DNA of 64,000 nucleotides from the NCBI GenBank assembly GCA_002255905.1, contig NKIN01000007.1, positions 1-64,000 on the forward strand, read 5' to 3'. Position 1 is the stretch's first letter; every line of letters starts with the position of its first letter. Source of the DNA: Burkholderiales bacterium PBB1 (lineage in GTDB: Bacteria; Pseudomonadota; Gammaproteobacteria; Burkholderiales; Burkholderiaceae_C). The notes under the pieces are model-generated. The model was not told where the DNA came from and did not search any database. It saw nothing but the letters and a program-made list of their open reading frames with translations. A program made the translations under genes and the position numbers. Below are positions 45,278 to 53,659 of the stretch, piece after piece.

Positions 45278-46654
45278 ATGTCCAATCCCTTGATTTCTCG
45301 CCTTTCCAGCGCGTCGGTCACGAGGCCGCAGCGCTGGACGCCGTGGGTCATGGCGGTGGGGCTGAATCTGGCTGCGTTGTGCCTTTCGGTCGTGCACGCC
45401 CAGAGCCTCGACGAGCTCTACACCGCGGCGCGTGGCTACGATGCCACCTACTTGGCAGCCCGCTCGCTCGCCGATTCGGCGCCCTTCCGTGCGGCACAGG
45501 CCGATGCGCTCCTGCGCCCCAGCGTGAACCTGGACGCCAGCGCCAATACCGGCCGCGTCGAGACGGGCTTTGGCAATGGTTCGTTCAACACGCGGTCGGG
45601 CCAGGTCTCGGCACGTCAGCCGCTGTTCAACCGTAGCAGCAGCGTCACGATCGCCCAGGCCGAGCGCGAACTTGAATCCGCTGCCTTGCGGCTGGAATTG
45701 GCCGAGCAGGACCTGATCGTTCGGCTGGCCCAGGCCTACTTCGATGTGCTGGCTGCGCAGGATGCGCTGACCACCACGCGCACCAGCAAGGTGGCCATCA
45801 GCGAGCAGCTCGCGTCGGCGAAACGCAACTTCGAGGTCGGCACCGCCACCATCACCGACACCCGCGAGGCGCAGGCCCGCTTCGATCTGGCCACGGCGCA
45901 GGAGCTCGCCGCCGACAACGACCTGCGCAACAAGCGGATCGCACTGGATCAGCTGGTCGGCCGCAGCCAGGTCGAGCCCAAGGGCCTGGCGACGCCGGTG
46001 AGCCTGCCACCGATCACGCCGGCCGATGCGGAGGTCTGGGCTCGCAATGCGGATGCACAGCACCCGTCGGTGCGGCTCGCGCAGTTGTCGCTGGACGTGG
46101 CCCGGCTCGAAACCAGCAAGGCACGCGCGGGCCATCTGCCCACGCTGGATGCGGTGGCCAGTGTCGCCAGCCAGTACAACTCGACCGGACGCAGTGGCAG
46201 CCAACTCTCCAGCGCCGGCACCACCAACACGGGCAGCATCGGCGTGCAGTTCAATCTGCCGCTGTTTGCCGGCATGTCGGTACAGAACCGCATCCAGGAA
46301 ACGCTGGCGCTCGAGGAAAAATCTCAGAACGATCTTGAGGCTGCGCGACGTGCGGTATCACTCGGCACGCGCCAGGCCTACTTTGGCGTGCAGTCGCTGC
46401 AGGCACAGGTGCTGGCGCTGGAGGCGGCTGAATCTTCCAGCGCGCTGGCCCTGGAAGCCACGCAACTCGGCTACCGCGTCGGCGTGCGGGTCAACATCGA
46501 CGTGCTGAACGCGCAGACCCAGCTGTACACCACGCGCCGCGATCTGTCGAAAGCCCGCTACGACACCCTGCTCGGCGGGCTGCGGCTGCGTCAGGCCGCC
46601 GGGCAGTTGAAGCCCGAGGACGTGACGGCAGTCAGCCGGTTGCTGACCCGCTGA
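45278..46654 (+). CDS. TolC-family outer-membrane channel
   Basis: A 458-residue outer-membrane efflux protein. The signal region PWVMAVGLNLAALCLSVVHA is cleaved before QSLDELYTAARGYDATY. Two structural repeats of long helices follow, each with the OEP motif (LFNRSSSVTIAQAERELESA and LFAGMSVQNRIQETLALEEK) and the equatorial VNIDVLNAQTQLYTTRRDL. It is a type I secretion/RND partner and lies 1.1 kb after the RND pump, so a tripartite pump is likely. It converges with the arginase gene; an imperfect GC hairpin near 46662-46683 lies between the stops. Confidence 0.92.
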   Translation: MSNPLISRLSSASVTRPQRWTPWVMAVGLNLAALCLSVVHAQSLDELYTAARGYDATYLAARSLADSAPFRAAQADALLRPSVNLDASANTGRVETGFGNGSFNTRSGQVSARQPLFNRSSSVTIAQAERELESAALRLELAEQDLIVRLAQAYFDVLAAQDALTTTRTSKVAISEQLASAKRNFEVGTATITDTREAQARFDLATAQELAADNDLRNKRIALDQLVGRSQVEPKGLATPVSLPPITPADAEVWARNADAQHPSVRLAQLSLDVARLETSKARAGHLPTLDAVASVASQYNSTGRSGSQLSSAGTTNTGSIGVQFNLPLFAGMSVQNRIQETLALEEKSQNDLEAARRAVSLGTRQAYFGVQSLQAQVLALEAAESSSALALEATQLGYRVGVRVNIDVLNAQTQLYTTRRDLSKARYDTLLGGLRLRQAAGQLKPEDVTAVSRLLTR

Positions 46655-46673
46655 CCCGCTCGCGGCGCGCGCC

Positions 46674-47588
46674 TCAGCGCCGCATCAGCGTGCTCTTGCC
46701 GAACAGGCTCTCGATCAGGTCCACCGCCACTTCGGCAGTCTGGTTGCGCACATCGAGTGCTGGGTTGAGTTCCATCACGTCGAGGCTTGCCAGCCGGCCG
46801 GTGTCGGCGATCATTTCCATGCACAGCTGCGCTTCGCGGTAGGTCGGCCCGCCCGGCACGGTGGTGCCGACGCCCGGGGCGATCGGCGGATCGAGAAAAT
46901 CGACGTCGAAGCTCACGTGCAGGTGGGTGTTGACATCCAGCGTGGCCAGGGCCAGTTCCATCGCGTGGCGCATGCCCATCTCATCGATGAAGCGCATGTC
47001 GAACACATCGAGTTCCTGCTCGTGCACGAAGCGCTTCTCGCCTGCATCGACGCTGCGGATGCCGATCTGCCGCACCCACTTCGGGTTGATGGCCGGCACC
47101 TGGCCGCCGATCTCGATCAGCTCCTGGGGACCATGGCCGCACAGGCAGGCGACCGGCATGCCGTGCAGGTTGCCACTGGGTGTGAGCATGTGGGTGTTGA
47201 AGTCGGCGTGGGCGTCGAGCCACAGCACCCGCAGTCGCTTGCCGACATCGCGGCAGTGGCGCGCCACCGCGCTGATCGATCCGATGCCCAGGCAATGGTC
47301 GCCACCGAGCAGTACCGGCATGCGATTCAATTTGAGCTCGGCGTAGACCGCGTCGTGCACCAGGCGATTCCAGACGATGACCTCCGGCAGGTGCCTGTAG
47401 CCATCGGCCGCGGGCAGCCAGGGGTTGGTGGGGCCGCTGAGGTTGCCGCGGTCGAGCACTTCCAGTCCGTGGCTCTGCAGTGCCGGCACGATGTTGGCTA
47501 CCCGCAGTGCTTCGGGCCCCATGCTGGCGCCGCGCTTGCCGGCACCGATGTCGGTGGGCGCGCCGATCAGGCTCAGGTGCGTGTTCAT
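46674..47588 (-). CDS. Arginase
   Basis: A 304-residue ureohydrolase hydrolysing arginine to ornithine and urea. The dinuclear Mn ligands are in LLGGDHCLGIG, LWLDAHADFNT and VSFDVDFLDPPIAP; TTVPGGPTYREAQL is the conserved substrate loop near the end. I start at ATG 47588 (MNTHLSLIGAPTDIGAGKRG), which is 19 bp after the LOG gene; an upstream extension would lie inside that gene. An agmatinase is less likely because the GDHCLGIGS and GNLHGMP segments are arginase-like. The window also encodes argD and argF, so both arginine synthesis and breakdown are present. Confidence 0.9.
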   Translation of the reverse strand: MNTHLSLIGAPTDIGAGKRGASMGPEALRVANIVPALQSHGLEVLDRGNLSGPTNPWLPAADGYRHLPEVIVWNRLVHDAVYAELKLNRMPVLLGGDHCLGIGSISAVARHCRDVGKRLRVLWLDAHADFNTHMLTPSGNLHGMPVACLCGHGPQELIEIGGQVPAINPKWVRQIGIRSVDAGEKRFVHEQELDVFDMRFIDEMGMRHAMELALATLDVNTHLHVSFDVDFLDPPIAPGVGTTVPGGPTYREAQLCMEMIADTGRLASLDVMELNPALDVRNQTAEVAVDLIESLFGKSTLMRR

Positions 47589-47607
47589 CAGCGGGCGGCT
47601 GATGCCG

Positions 47608-48510
47608 TCAGATATCGACCGCGAATTCGCCGGTCTGCGTTGGCGGTGCGTCGAAGCCGTATTCGGCCTCGAGCACGGCCCAGGCCTCTTCGGCGGTTTC
47701 GACGTAGCGGAACAGGTGTACATCGCCGGGCGAGATCATGCCGGTCTCGATCAGCACGTCGAAATTGATCAGCCGCGACCAGAATTCGCGCCCGAACAGC
47801 AGGATGGGTCGCTTGCGGCACTTGCCCGTCTGCACCAGCGTCATCGTCTCGAACAATTCGTCGAGCGTGCCGTAGCCGCCCGGGAAGCACACCAGCGCGA
47901 TGCTGCGCATCAGAAAGTGCATCTTGCGCAAGGCAAAGTAGTGGAACTGGAAACACAGCTCGGGCGTGATGTAGGGGTTCGGCTCCTGCTCGTGTGGCAA
48001 TACGATGTTCAGCCCGATGCTCCTGCCGCCGACCTCGAAGGCCCCCCGGTTGCCCGCTTCCATGATGCCCGGGCCCCCGCCGGTGACCACGTAGACCGGC
48101 GTGTCCATGCCCGCGGTGCGCTGCGTGACGAGCGCGGCAAAGCGCCGCGCTTCGTCGTAATAGCGTGACATCGACACGCGGGTTTCGGCCACGCGGATGG
48201 CTTGGGCATCGTCGCGCGCCCGGGCTTGTGCCAGATCGGCCGCAGCGGCCTCGGGCGACAGGATGCGGGCGCTGCCGAAGATCACGATCGTCGATTCGAT
48301 GCCGGCTTCCGTCTGCACCAGTTCCGGCTTGAGCAATTCGAGCTGCATGCGCACCGGTCGCAGCTCTTCCCGCAGCAGGAACTCGTTGTCTGTGAAGGCG
48401 AGTCGGTAGGCGCTTTCCGGCCCGCCGTACAGCGACGGGGGTGCAGCGACGCTGGCGTCTTCCTGGGCCGTGGGGAAATTGCGGGCAGTGAGTTCGGTGC
48501 GTTTGTCCAT
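47608..48510 (-). CDS. LOG-family protein (TIGR00730)
   Basis: A 300-residue Rossmann protein of the LOG/lysine decarboxylase-like family. The signature GGGPGIMEAGNRGAFEVGG and PGGYGTLDELFETMTL binds a nucleotide monophosphate; many members cleave cytokinin riboside 5'-monophosphates or related nucleotides. It is longer than the 190-residue LOG type; the N-terminal 80 residues (MDKRTELTARNFPTAQEDA, then RLAFTDNEFLLREELRPVRMQLELLKPEL) form a helical extension found in a bacterial type II subgroup. It lies 35 bp downstream of moeB. Confidence 0.9.
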   Translation of the reverse strand: MDKRTELTARNFPTAQEDASVAAPPSLYGGPESAYRLAFTDNEFLLREELRPVRMQLELLKPELVQTEAGIESTIVIFGSARILSPEAAAADLAQARARDDAQAIRVAETRVSMSRYYDEARRFAALVTQRTAGMDTPVYVVTGGGPGIMEAGNRGAFEVGGRSIGLNIVLPHEQEPNPYITPELCFQFHYFALRKMHFLMRSIALVCFPGGYGTLDELFETMTLVQTGKCRKRPILLFGREFWSRLINFDVLIETGMISPGDVHLFRYVETAEEAWAVLEAEYGFDAPPTQTGEFAVDI

Positions 48511-48545
48511 GCGGTCAGCTTAGCGCGTCGGTGGCTGGAGGGGTG

Positions 48546-49316
48546 TCAGTGGTGCAGCGACGCGCACACCGGACAGTGGGGATCGCGCGCGAGCCGGATC
48601 TCGGTCCATTGCATCTGGCGTGCGTCGAGCATCTGCAGTCGGCCGGCCAGCGACGCTCCGACCCCTGTCAGCAGCTTCAAGGCTTCAGCCGCCTGAACGC
48701 TGCCGATGATGCCCACCAGGGGCGCGAAGACGCCCATCGTCGCGCAGCGCGCTTCCTCGAAGGTCGCCGTTGGCGGAAATACACAGGCGTAACAAGGATG
48801 GGCGGTATCGCGTGGGTCTCGCCGGTCGGTGACATAAACGGACACCTGACCGTCGAAACCGATCGCGGCGCCCGATACCAGCGGCCGGGCATGTCGCACG
48901 CAGGCGGCATTCACGGCCTGCCGGGTCGCGAAGTTGTCACAGCAATCAACCACCAGATCCGCTTCAGCCACCAGATCATTCAGCCGCGCCGCACCCGCCC
49001 GTTCACGCAAACCGACCACCCGCACGTCGGGGTTGATGGCCTGCACCGTGGCCGCCGCAGAGTCGACCTTGGGCTGGCCCAGGCGTGCCACCGTGTGCGC
49101 GATCTGGCGTTGCAGGTTGGTCAAATCGACCATGTCATCGTCGACGATGGTCAGCTGCCCGACACCGGCGGTGCCCAGGTACATCGCCACCGGGGACCCG
49201 AGGCCACCTGCACCGATCACCAGAACATGCGAGGCCAGCAGGCGTTGCTGCCCCTCGATGCCGATCTCATCGAGCAGGATGTGGCGTGAGTAGCGCAGCA
49301 GTTGGTCGTCGTTCAT
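48546..49316 (-). CDS. moeB: Molybdopterin-synthase adenylyltransferase MoeB (HesA/ThiF family)
   Basis: A 256-residue E1-like enzyme that adenylates the C-terminal Gly of MoaD, or of ThiS. RYSRHILLDEIGIEGQQRLL, ATP site VLVIGAGGLGSPVAMYL, then VDDDMVDLTNLQRQIAH, DCCDNFATRQAVN and the zinc ligands HPCYACVFP and PHCPVCASLHH identify the family. MoeB and ThiF cannot be separated by eye. I start at ATG 49316 (MNDDQLLRYSRHIL). The terminator of ctpA overlaps its upstream region. Confidence 0.9.
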   Translation of the reverse strand: MNDDQLLRYSRHILLDEIGIEGQQRLLASHVLVIGAGGLGSPVAMYLGTAGVGQLTIVDDDMVDLTNLQRQIAHTVARLGQPKVDSAAATVQAINPDVRVVGLRERAGAARLNDLVAEADLVVDCCDNFATRQAVNAACVRHARPLVSGAAIGFDGQVSVYVTDRRDPRDTAHPCYACVFPPTATFEEARCATMGVFAPLVGIIGSVQAAEALKLLTGVGASLAGRLQMLDARQMQWTEIRLARDPHCPVCASLHH

Positions 49317-49332
49317 CGTCGGTACGCCGGCA

Positions 49333-49361
49333 CGAAAAAACGCCCGCATGCAGCGGGCGTT
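49333..49361 (-). terminator. Terminator downstream of ctpA
   Basis: On the minus strand AACGCCCGC, a short loop and GCGGGCGTT are followed by a run of T (TTTTTT). It lies 55 bp past the ctpA stop and just ahead of the moeB start, so moeB should need its own promoter or read-through. Confidence 0.88.
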
Positions 49362-49415
49362 GGCAGGGCAGGGGCGTGGTGCGCCATCACCTGCTGCCCC
49401 GTACCCTGAGGCGCA

Positions 49416-50858
49416 TCAGTTCGAGTCGGGCTCGACCTTGCGCTCGGTCATGGACTTGCTCACCAGCACCGGTTTGCCCTTCAGCCGGTTGAGGGCCTGC
49501 GCGAGCTGGAAGTCGTCTTCACTGCCGAACTCGGCCGGCGGCTTGATCGGGTTGGCGGCCTTCTTGGCGCTTTCCTCTTCCAGCTTCTTGCGCGCGATCT
49601 CTCGGGCCTTCTCGCGCGCTTCGTCCTTCACCTCGGCGCCCTGTCCGCTTTGCAGATGCTTTTCCAGATCGGCTTCGCGCGGGCGCAGGGCCGAGAACAG
49701 GTTGCCTTCGGCGGTTTCATCGATCATCACATCGGGCACGATGCCCTTGGCCTGGATCGACTTGCCGCTCGGCGTGTAGTAACGCGCGGTGGTGATCTTC
49801 AGTGCGGTGTCCGGTGACAACTGCCGAACCGTCTGCACCGAGCCCTTGCCGAAGGTCTGCGCGCCCATCACCGTGGCGCGCTTGTTGTCTTGCAAGGCAC
49901 CGGCAACGATTTCGCTGGCCGACGCCGATCCTTCGTTGACCAGCACCACCAGCGGCACCGATTTCAGCGCCTCCGGCAGGCGCCGCAACGGATCGGCGCC
50001 ACCGCGTCGCAGGTAGTACTCCGGCCCGGCCTTGAAGATCGACTTCGACTCAGGAATCTGCCCGTTGGTCGTGACGACCGTGGCATCTGCAGGCAGGAAG
50101 GCCGACGAAATGGCCACCGACGCCTCGAGCAGACCGCCCGGGTCGTTGCGCAGATCCAGCACGATGCCCTTGAGGTTGGGATCCTGCTTGTAAAGCTCCT
50201 CGAGCTTGCGGGCGAAATCCTCGACCGTGCGGTCCTGGAACTGGCTGACACGCAGCCAGGCGTAACCCGGCTCGACCATCTTGGCGCGCACGCTGACGGT
50301 GCGGATTTCTTCGCGCACGATGGTGACGGGGAAGGTGCGGTCCTCGGACTTGCGGAACAAGGTCAGCACGACCTTCGTGCCCGGCTCGCCACGCATGCGC
50401 TTGACCGCCTGCTCCAGCGTCAAGCCCTTGACGACGGTGTCGTCGATCTTGGTGATCAGATCGCCGCTCTTGAGTCCGCCGCGGTAGGCGGGCGAGCCTT
50501 CGATCGGGGTGACCACCTTCACCAGACCGTCTTCCATGCCGATCTCGATGCCCACGCCGACAAAACGCCCGGTCGTGCCTTCGCGGAATTCCTTCCACGA
50601 TTTCTTGTCGAAATACTGTGAGTGCGGGTCGAGCCCGGCCACCATGCCGCCTATGGCGTCGGTGATCAGCTTCTTCTCGTCGACCGGTTCGACGTAATCG
50701 CTCTTGACCATGCCGAACACCGCCGCGAGCTGCTGCAGTTCGTCCAGGGGCAGCGAGCTGACTGAATTGCGGGCGGTCGCCTGCAGTTGCATCGTGACCA
50801 GCGCACCAGCCACTGCGCCCAGCGCAATCCACCCCGAAATCTTCAGCTTCGTACCCAT
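49416..50858 (-). CDS. ctpA: S41 C-terminal processing peptidase CtpA
   Basis: A 480-residue periplasmic serine protease. A signal/anchor (ISGWIALGAVAGALVTMQL), the PDZ domain (VGVGIEIGMEDGLVKVVTPIEGSPAYRGGLKSGDLI) and the catalytic region (VVLVNEGSASASEIVAGALQDNKRATVMGAQTFGKGSVQT) carry Ser in GSASASE and Lys in QTFGKGS. The C-terminal 70 residues are charged and variable. I start at ATG 50858 behind AGAGGG rather than at 50885. CtpA trims cell-wall hydrolases and other periplasmic proteins. The usual betaproteobacterial neighbour gpmA is not upstream here. Confidence 0.94.
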   Translation of the reverse strand: MGTKLKISGWIALGAVAGALVTMQLQATARNSVSSLPLDELQQLAAVFGMVKSDYVEPVDEKKLITDAIGGMVAGLDPHSQYFDKKSWKEFREGTTGRFVGVGIEIGMEDGLVKVVTPIEGSPAYRGGLKSGDLITKIDDTVVKGLTLEQAVKRMRGEPGTKVVLTLFRKSEDRTFPVTIVREEIRTVSVRAKMVEPGYAWLRVSQFQDRTVEDFARKLEELYKQDPNLKGIVLDLRNDPGGLLEASVAISSAFLPADATVVTTNGQIPESKSIFKAGPEYYLRRGGADPLRRLPEALKSVPLVVLVNEGSASASEIVAGALQDNKRATVMGAQTFGKGSVQTVRQLSPDTALKITTARYYTPSGKSIQAKGIVPDVMIDETAEGNLFSALRPREADLEKHLQSGQGAEVKDEAREKAREIARKKLEEESAKKAANPIKPPAEFGSEDDFQLAQALNRLKGKPVLVSKSMTERKVEPDSN

Positions 50859-50899
50859 GTCCGACCCTCTAACTGGCTTGTGCATTCGTTCCTCGTCTC

Positions 50900-50905
50900 A
50901 GTATA
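50900..50905 (-). promoter_or_regulatory. Possible ctpA -10 element
   Basis: TATACT on the minus strand lies 42 bp before the ctpA start and would give a 35-nt leader that includes the AGAGGG ribosome-binding site. No good -35 is visible. Confidence 0.35.
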
Positions 50906-50952
50906 GAACCCAGTGATATATGGATGCTGCATGGGCCTGCTTAGTTTCAGAT

Positions 50953-50971
50953 GAGGACACCATGTCCTCAA
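50953..50971. repeat. Perfect 8-3-8 palindrome upstream of ctpA
   Basis: TGAGGACACCATGTCCTCA is a perfect inverted repeat with a 3-base centre. It lies about 55 bp upstream of the possible ctpA -10. On the plus strand its ATG opens a 20-codon frame (MSSKKSASTVKFVVASPIPR). It may be an operator; no matching regulator gene adjoins. The rest of the 243-bp gap to 51102 shows nothing. Confidence 0.4.
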
Positions 50972-51101
50972 AGAAATCTGCAAGCACCGTCAAGTTTGTC
51001 GTGGCATCGCCGATACCGAGGTGACCTTGCCGGGTCCCAGGTGATGGCCTTGTGGCGCCGACCCGTATGGTCATCGATCGACGACGAGACCGTGTCCATT
51101 C

Positions 51102-51500
51102 ATGTTCAGCATATTCAGGCTTCCCAGATCCGATCGGGCCACGCTGACCCTGGTGGACAGCGCGCCGGCCACGCCTGCTGACGGCGTACCGACTCCGCCG
51201 GCCGGGCTGCGGCGCACCTTGCCCAGTGAGCAGGACCGGGCCCTGACATCCGAGGCGCGGCAGTGGCTGCGGAGTCTGCCCGGGCGTGAACGCCCGCTGG
51301 CGTTGTGCTCGATGTATCCGCGCTTGGCCAACCGGCTGGCGGCAGCCTGGGAGGACCCCGTACAGACCGAGGCGGTGTTCGATGAGCTGATGATCGATCG
51401 CCGCGGAGGGCGACTCGGATTTGCGCCACTGGTGGCTGGCGAGCTGATGCGCTTGCATCGGCTGCACGAAAAACGCCTGGAATCGAACGAAGGCGAATGA
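51102..51500 (+). CDS. Conserved-looking hypothetical protein
   Basis: A 132-residue protein not assigned to a family. It starts MFSIFRLPRSDRATLTLVDSAP, has a Pro-rich linker to about residue 45, then a compact helical part with repeated Arg/Leu pairs (LTSEARQWLRSLPGRERPLALCSMYPRLANRLAAAWEDP and LMIDRRGGRLGFAPLVAGELMRLHRLHEKRL). No signal peptide or membrane segment. The coding-like pattern (Ala/Arg/Leu rich, balanced) and GC-rich third positions support a real gene. Similar lone proteins occur next to ctpA in some Burkholderiales. Confidence 0.6.
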   Translation: MFSIFRLPRSDRATLTLVDSAPATPADGVPTPPAGLRRTLPSEQDRALTSEARQWLRSLPGRERPLALCSMYPRLANRLAAAWEDPVQTEAVFDELMIDRRGGRLGFAPLVAGELMRLHRLHEKRLESNEGE

Positions 51501-51611
51501 CAAGCGCTGAGTGACAAGTGCGCTCCAGCACCACCGCAAAACTCGCTGGCGTTGCCGAAATTCACGAGCAAAACTTCCGTTCTGCTTGAAGATTCAGCAA
51601 GAATCGTTGTC

Positions 51612-51818
51612 ATGACCACCGACCGCGACAAGCCACGCCCGCCCGCCGCAGAGCGGCGCTCAGGAACGGATCGGCGTGTGCGCGATGTGGCGATACCCAA
51701 GGGCCATGATCGGCGCCGAGGCGTGGAGCCACGCAAGCCGGAAGTGCAGGAGATATCGCCCAGCGACTCGCTGTGGGCGAGTTTCGACGTCGAGCTCCCT
51801 GCCACTGGCAGCAAGTAA
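51612..51818 (+). CDS. Small basic hypothetical protein
   Basis: A 68-residue frame, MTTDRDKPRPPAAERRSGTD, then RRVRDVAIPKGHDRRRGVEP and SPSDSLWASFDVELPATGSK. The first two thirds are Arg/Asp/Pro rich and probably unfolded; the repeated RRSGTDRR and HDRRRG are low-complexity. A TTG at 51552 could add 20 residues. No Shine-Dalgarno is convincing. Function unknown. Confidence 0.4.
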   Translation: MTTDRDKPRPPAAERRSGTDRRVRDVAIPKGHDRRRGVEPRKPEVQEISPSDSLWASFDVELPATGSK

Positions 51819-51868
51819 ACCGGCACAAGATACTGCTGGCGTCCCACCTCGAAGCGGGTCGTTCGGGC

Positions 51869-52438
51869 TCAGCCCATGCCGAGGTGTTCGATCAAGATCG
51901 CCGCGCCGATGCCCGTGAGCAAGACGCCACCGCAGATCTCCGCCCACTTTCCCGCCACGGTGCCAAGCACGCGCCCCACCATCACACCAGCCGTCACGGC
52001 CACGAAGGTCGTGAAGCCGATCGCCGCGGCCACCGGCAGCACGTTCACGTTGATGAATGCCAGCCCGACACCCACTGCCATGGCGTCGATGCTGGTGGCG
52101 AAGCCCGTCAGTGCCAGGAGCCAGAACGGGTGTCGCGTGAGCCGTTCTCCGATCTCCACCGTGGGCGCCGTGATCCCTTTGTAAATCATGCGCAGGCCGA
52201 GCCCCACCATCACGCCGAAGGCAATCCAGTGGTCCGAGGCCTCGACGTAGCTGGCAGCGGTCAGGCCAAGAGCCCAGCCGATGACGGGCGTGATGGCCTC
52301 GATGACGCCGAAGATGGCACCGGTTCGCAGCGCTTCGCTCCAGCGGGGCTTTTGCAGCGCGGTGCCCTTGCCAACGGCAGCGGCGAACGCGTCGGTGGAC
52401 ATGGCCAGCGACAGCAGGACGATGGAGAGAAAACTCAT
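51869..52438 (-). CDS. mntP: Manganese efflux pump MntP
   Basis: A 189-residue six-helix exporter of Mn(II). [25 protein letters not shown], with Asp in a membrane helix, and the second repeat [23 protein letters not shown] are the two MntP half-sites; [15 protein letters not shown] and [21 protein letters not shown] complete it. The start ATG 52438 is the conserved one; the ORF upstream is the riboswitch leader. Expression is predicted to rise with Mn through the yybP-ykoY element at 52510-52621. Confidence 0.94.
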   Translation of the reverse strand: MSFLSIVLLSLAMSTDAFAAAVGKGTALQKPRWSEALRTGAIFGVIEAITPVIGWALGLTAASYVEASDHWIAFGVMVGLGLRMIYKGITAPTVEIGERLTRHPFWLLALTGFATSIDAMAVGVGLAFINVNVLPVAAAIGFTTFVAVTAGVMVGRVLGTVAGKWAEICGGVLLTGIGAAILIEHLGMG

Positions 52439-52509
52439 GGGGAGTGCATTTCTGGCCGGGCGAGCACTGCGGCACATCGGCACTGTCCGGCTTTCGTCGT
52501 GCTGACGCG

Positions 52510-52621
52510 CCGATGGTCTCGCCAACCAGAATGGTTGCCTGCACCACGGCCTGCGAGACAGGCCGAGTATGTTGACGCAGGCGCTTTCAGCTGAATCTGA
52601 AAGCCGGCTACTCCCCAAGGG
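52510..52621 (-). ncRNA. yybP-ykoY manganese riboswitch
   Basis: The minus-strand leader of mntP contains TTGGGGAGTAGCC, a hairpin, GTCAACATACTCGG and, after a second arm, GGCGAGACCATC. These are the conserved L1 and L3 loop parts of the yybP-ykoY aptamer, in the correct order and beginning about 180 nt before mntP. The arms pair (GGCTTTCAG with CTGAAAGCG; GGTTGGCGAGACC region). The expression platform between 52510 and 52439 is not resolved by eye. Confidence 0.9.
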
Positions 52622-52629
52622 ATGGATTG

Positions 52630-52635
52630 AGTGTA
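52630..52635 (-). promoter_or_regulatory. Probable -10 of the mntP riboswitch transcript
   Basis: TACACT on the minus strand would start transcription near 52623, two or three bases before the aptamer. A weak TGGACT lies 19 bp upstream. Nothing else recognisable fills 52636-52754 apart from an AT-rich inverted repeat (TATTCGTCTGAATA) near the glycosyltransferase start. Confidence 0.45.
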
Positions 52636-52754
52636 CGGGATGCCAACCGTGTGCAGTCCATCCACGGTGAACACAAAGAAGCTTCAGGCCCAGAGCGATG
52701 CCGGCCGCCGCAAGATGGTCCCGTATATTCGTCTGAATACTTTTCGAACGTCAC

Positions 52755-53624
52755 GTGAACCGTCTTCATCCCGGCTGGGTCCAGCGCCTGCGCAGCCTGT
52801 TTCAACCGTCGACCGGTGGCCAACAGGATGGGGAGTTCGCCACCTTTTGGCAGGGCCCGCTCGATCCGCTGACTTACAGCTGCCTGGCGTCGTTTCCGCA
52901 TTTCGGCGCGCGTCTTCGGCTTTACAGCTACGACGCGGGCAGCGAGGTGCCACCCGGGGTCGAGTGGGCCGACGCCCGCACCGTCTGCCCCAACGAAACG
53001 TTGGTGGAGCGCTACATCGCCAATGGACAGCGCTCCTACGCCAAGTTTTCGAATCTTTTCCGCTACCGCATGATCCGCCAGACCGGTTTGTGCTGGGTCG
53101 ACACCGACATGCTTTGCCTGCGCACGCCGGATTTCCTCGTGCATCCGATCGTGTTCGGCCGACAACTGGAGCCGTCCCACAGTTGGAGCATCAACAACGC
53201 CGTGCTGAAGCTGCCGCCGGCGCATCCGATCCTGCCCGATCTGATCAAGCGGGCGAGTGCGGTGGTGGACATCGATCAGCCGTGGGGGATCATCGGCCCG
53301 GCGCTGTTGACCGAGCTCACCCGGAAGCACCGCATCGACCATCACGCGCGAGACATCCCCGAGTTCTACCCGGTGCCGTCGGATGACTGCTGGAAGCCCC
53401 TGCTGCCAGAGGCCTGCGGCGACATCCGGGCGGCAACCCGCGACGCCAGCTTCCTGCACCTCTGGCACGAGAGTTTTCGACGCCACGGGCTGGACAAATG
53501 GGCTGCTCCGCCCGCAGGGTCGTTCTTGCACGGTATCTGCCAGGAACTTGGCACGCTGGAACGTTTCCGCCGCTCGTACGGCGAAGCCGAGCTCAAGGAC
53601 TTCGTTGCAGGGGCGGCGGCGTGA
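52755..53624 (+). CDS. Glycosyltransferase with DxD motif (Gb3-synthase-like)
   Basis: A 289-residue protein. FWQGPLDPLTYSCLASFPHFGARLRLYSYD, then YAKFSNLFRYRMIRQTGLCWVDTDMLCL carries the DTD metal/nucleotide site, and SWSINNAVLKLPPAHPILPDLI follows. This is the layout of the glycosyltransferase sugar-binding region/alpha-1,4-glycosyltransferase families. It may decorate LPS or a capsule; no polysaccharide cluster adjoins. It starts at GTG 52755. Isolated between mntP and the CDF gene, it may be an accessory insertion. Confidence 0.8.
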   Translation: MNRLHPGWVQRLRSLFQPSTGGQQDGEFATFWQGPLDPLTYSCLASFPHFGARLRLYSYDAGSEVPPGVEWADARTVCPNETLVERYIANGQRSYAKFSNLFRYRMIRQTGLCWVDTDMLCLRTPDFLVHPIVFGRQLEPSHSWSINNAVLKLPPAHPILPDLIKRASAVVDIDQPWGIIGPALLTELTRKHRIDHHARDIPEFYPVPSDDCWKPLLPEACGDIRAATRDASFLHLWHESFRRHGLDKWAAPPAGSFLHGICQELGTLERFRRSYGEAELKDFVAGAAA

Positions 53625-53659
53625 CGGGCGCTCGGGGTCCCGTGGTTTGGTAAGTGCCG

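Noticed and set aside
50898-51539. A 213-codon minus-strand frame across the ctpA upstream region
   Set aside because: Composition is unlike the neighbouring proteins, it is antisense to the better-supported 51102 gene, and it covers the palindrome and probable ctpA promoter.
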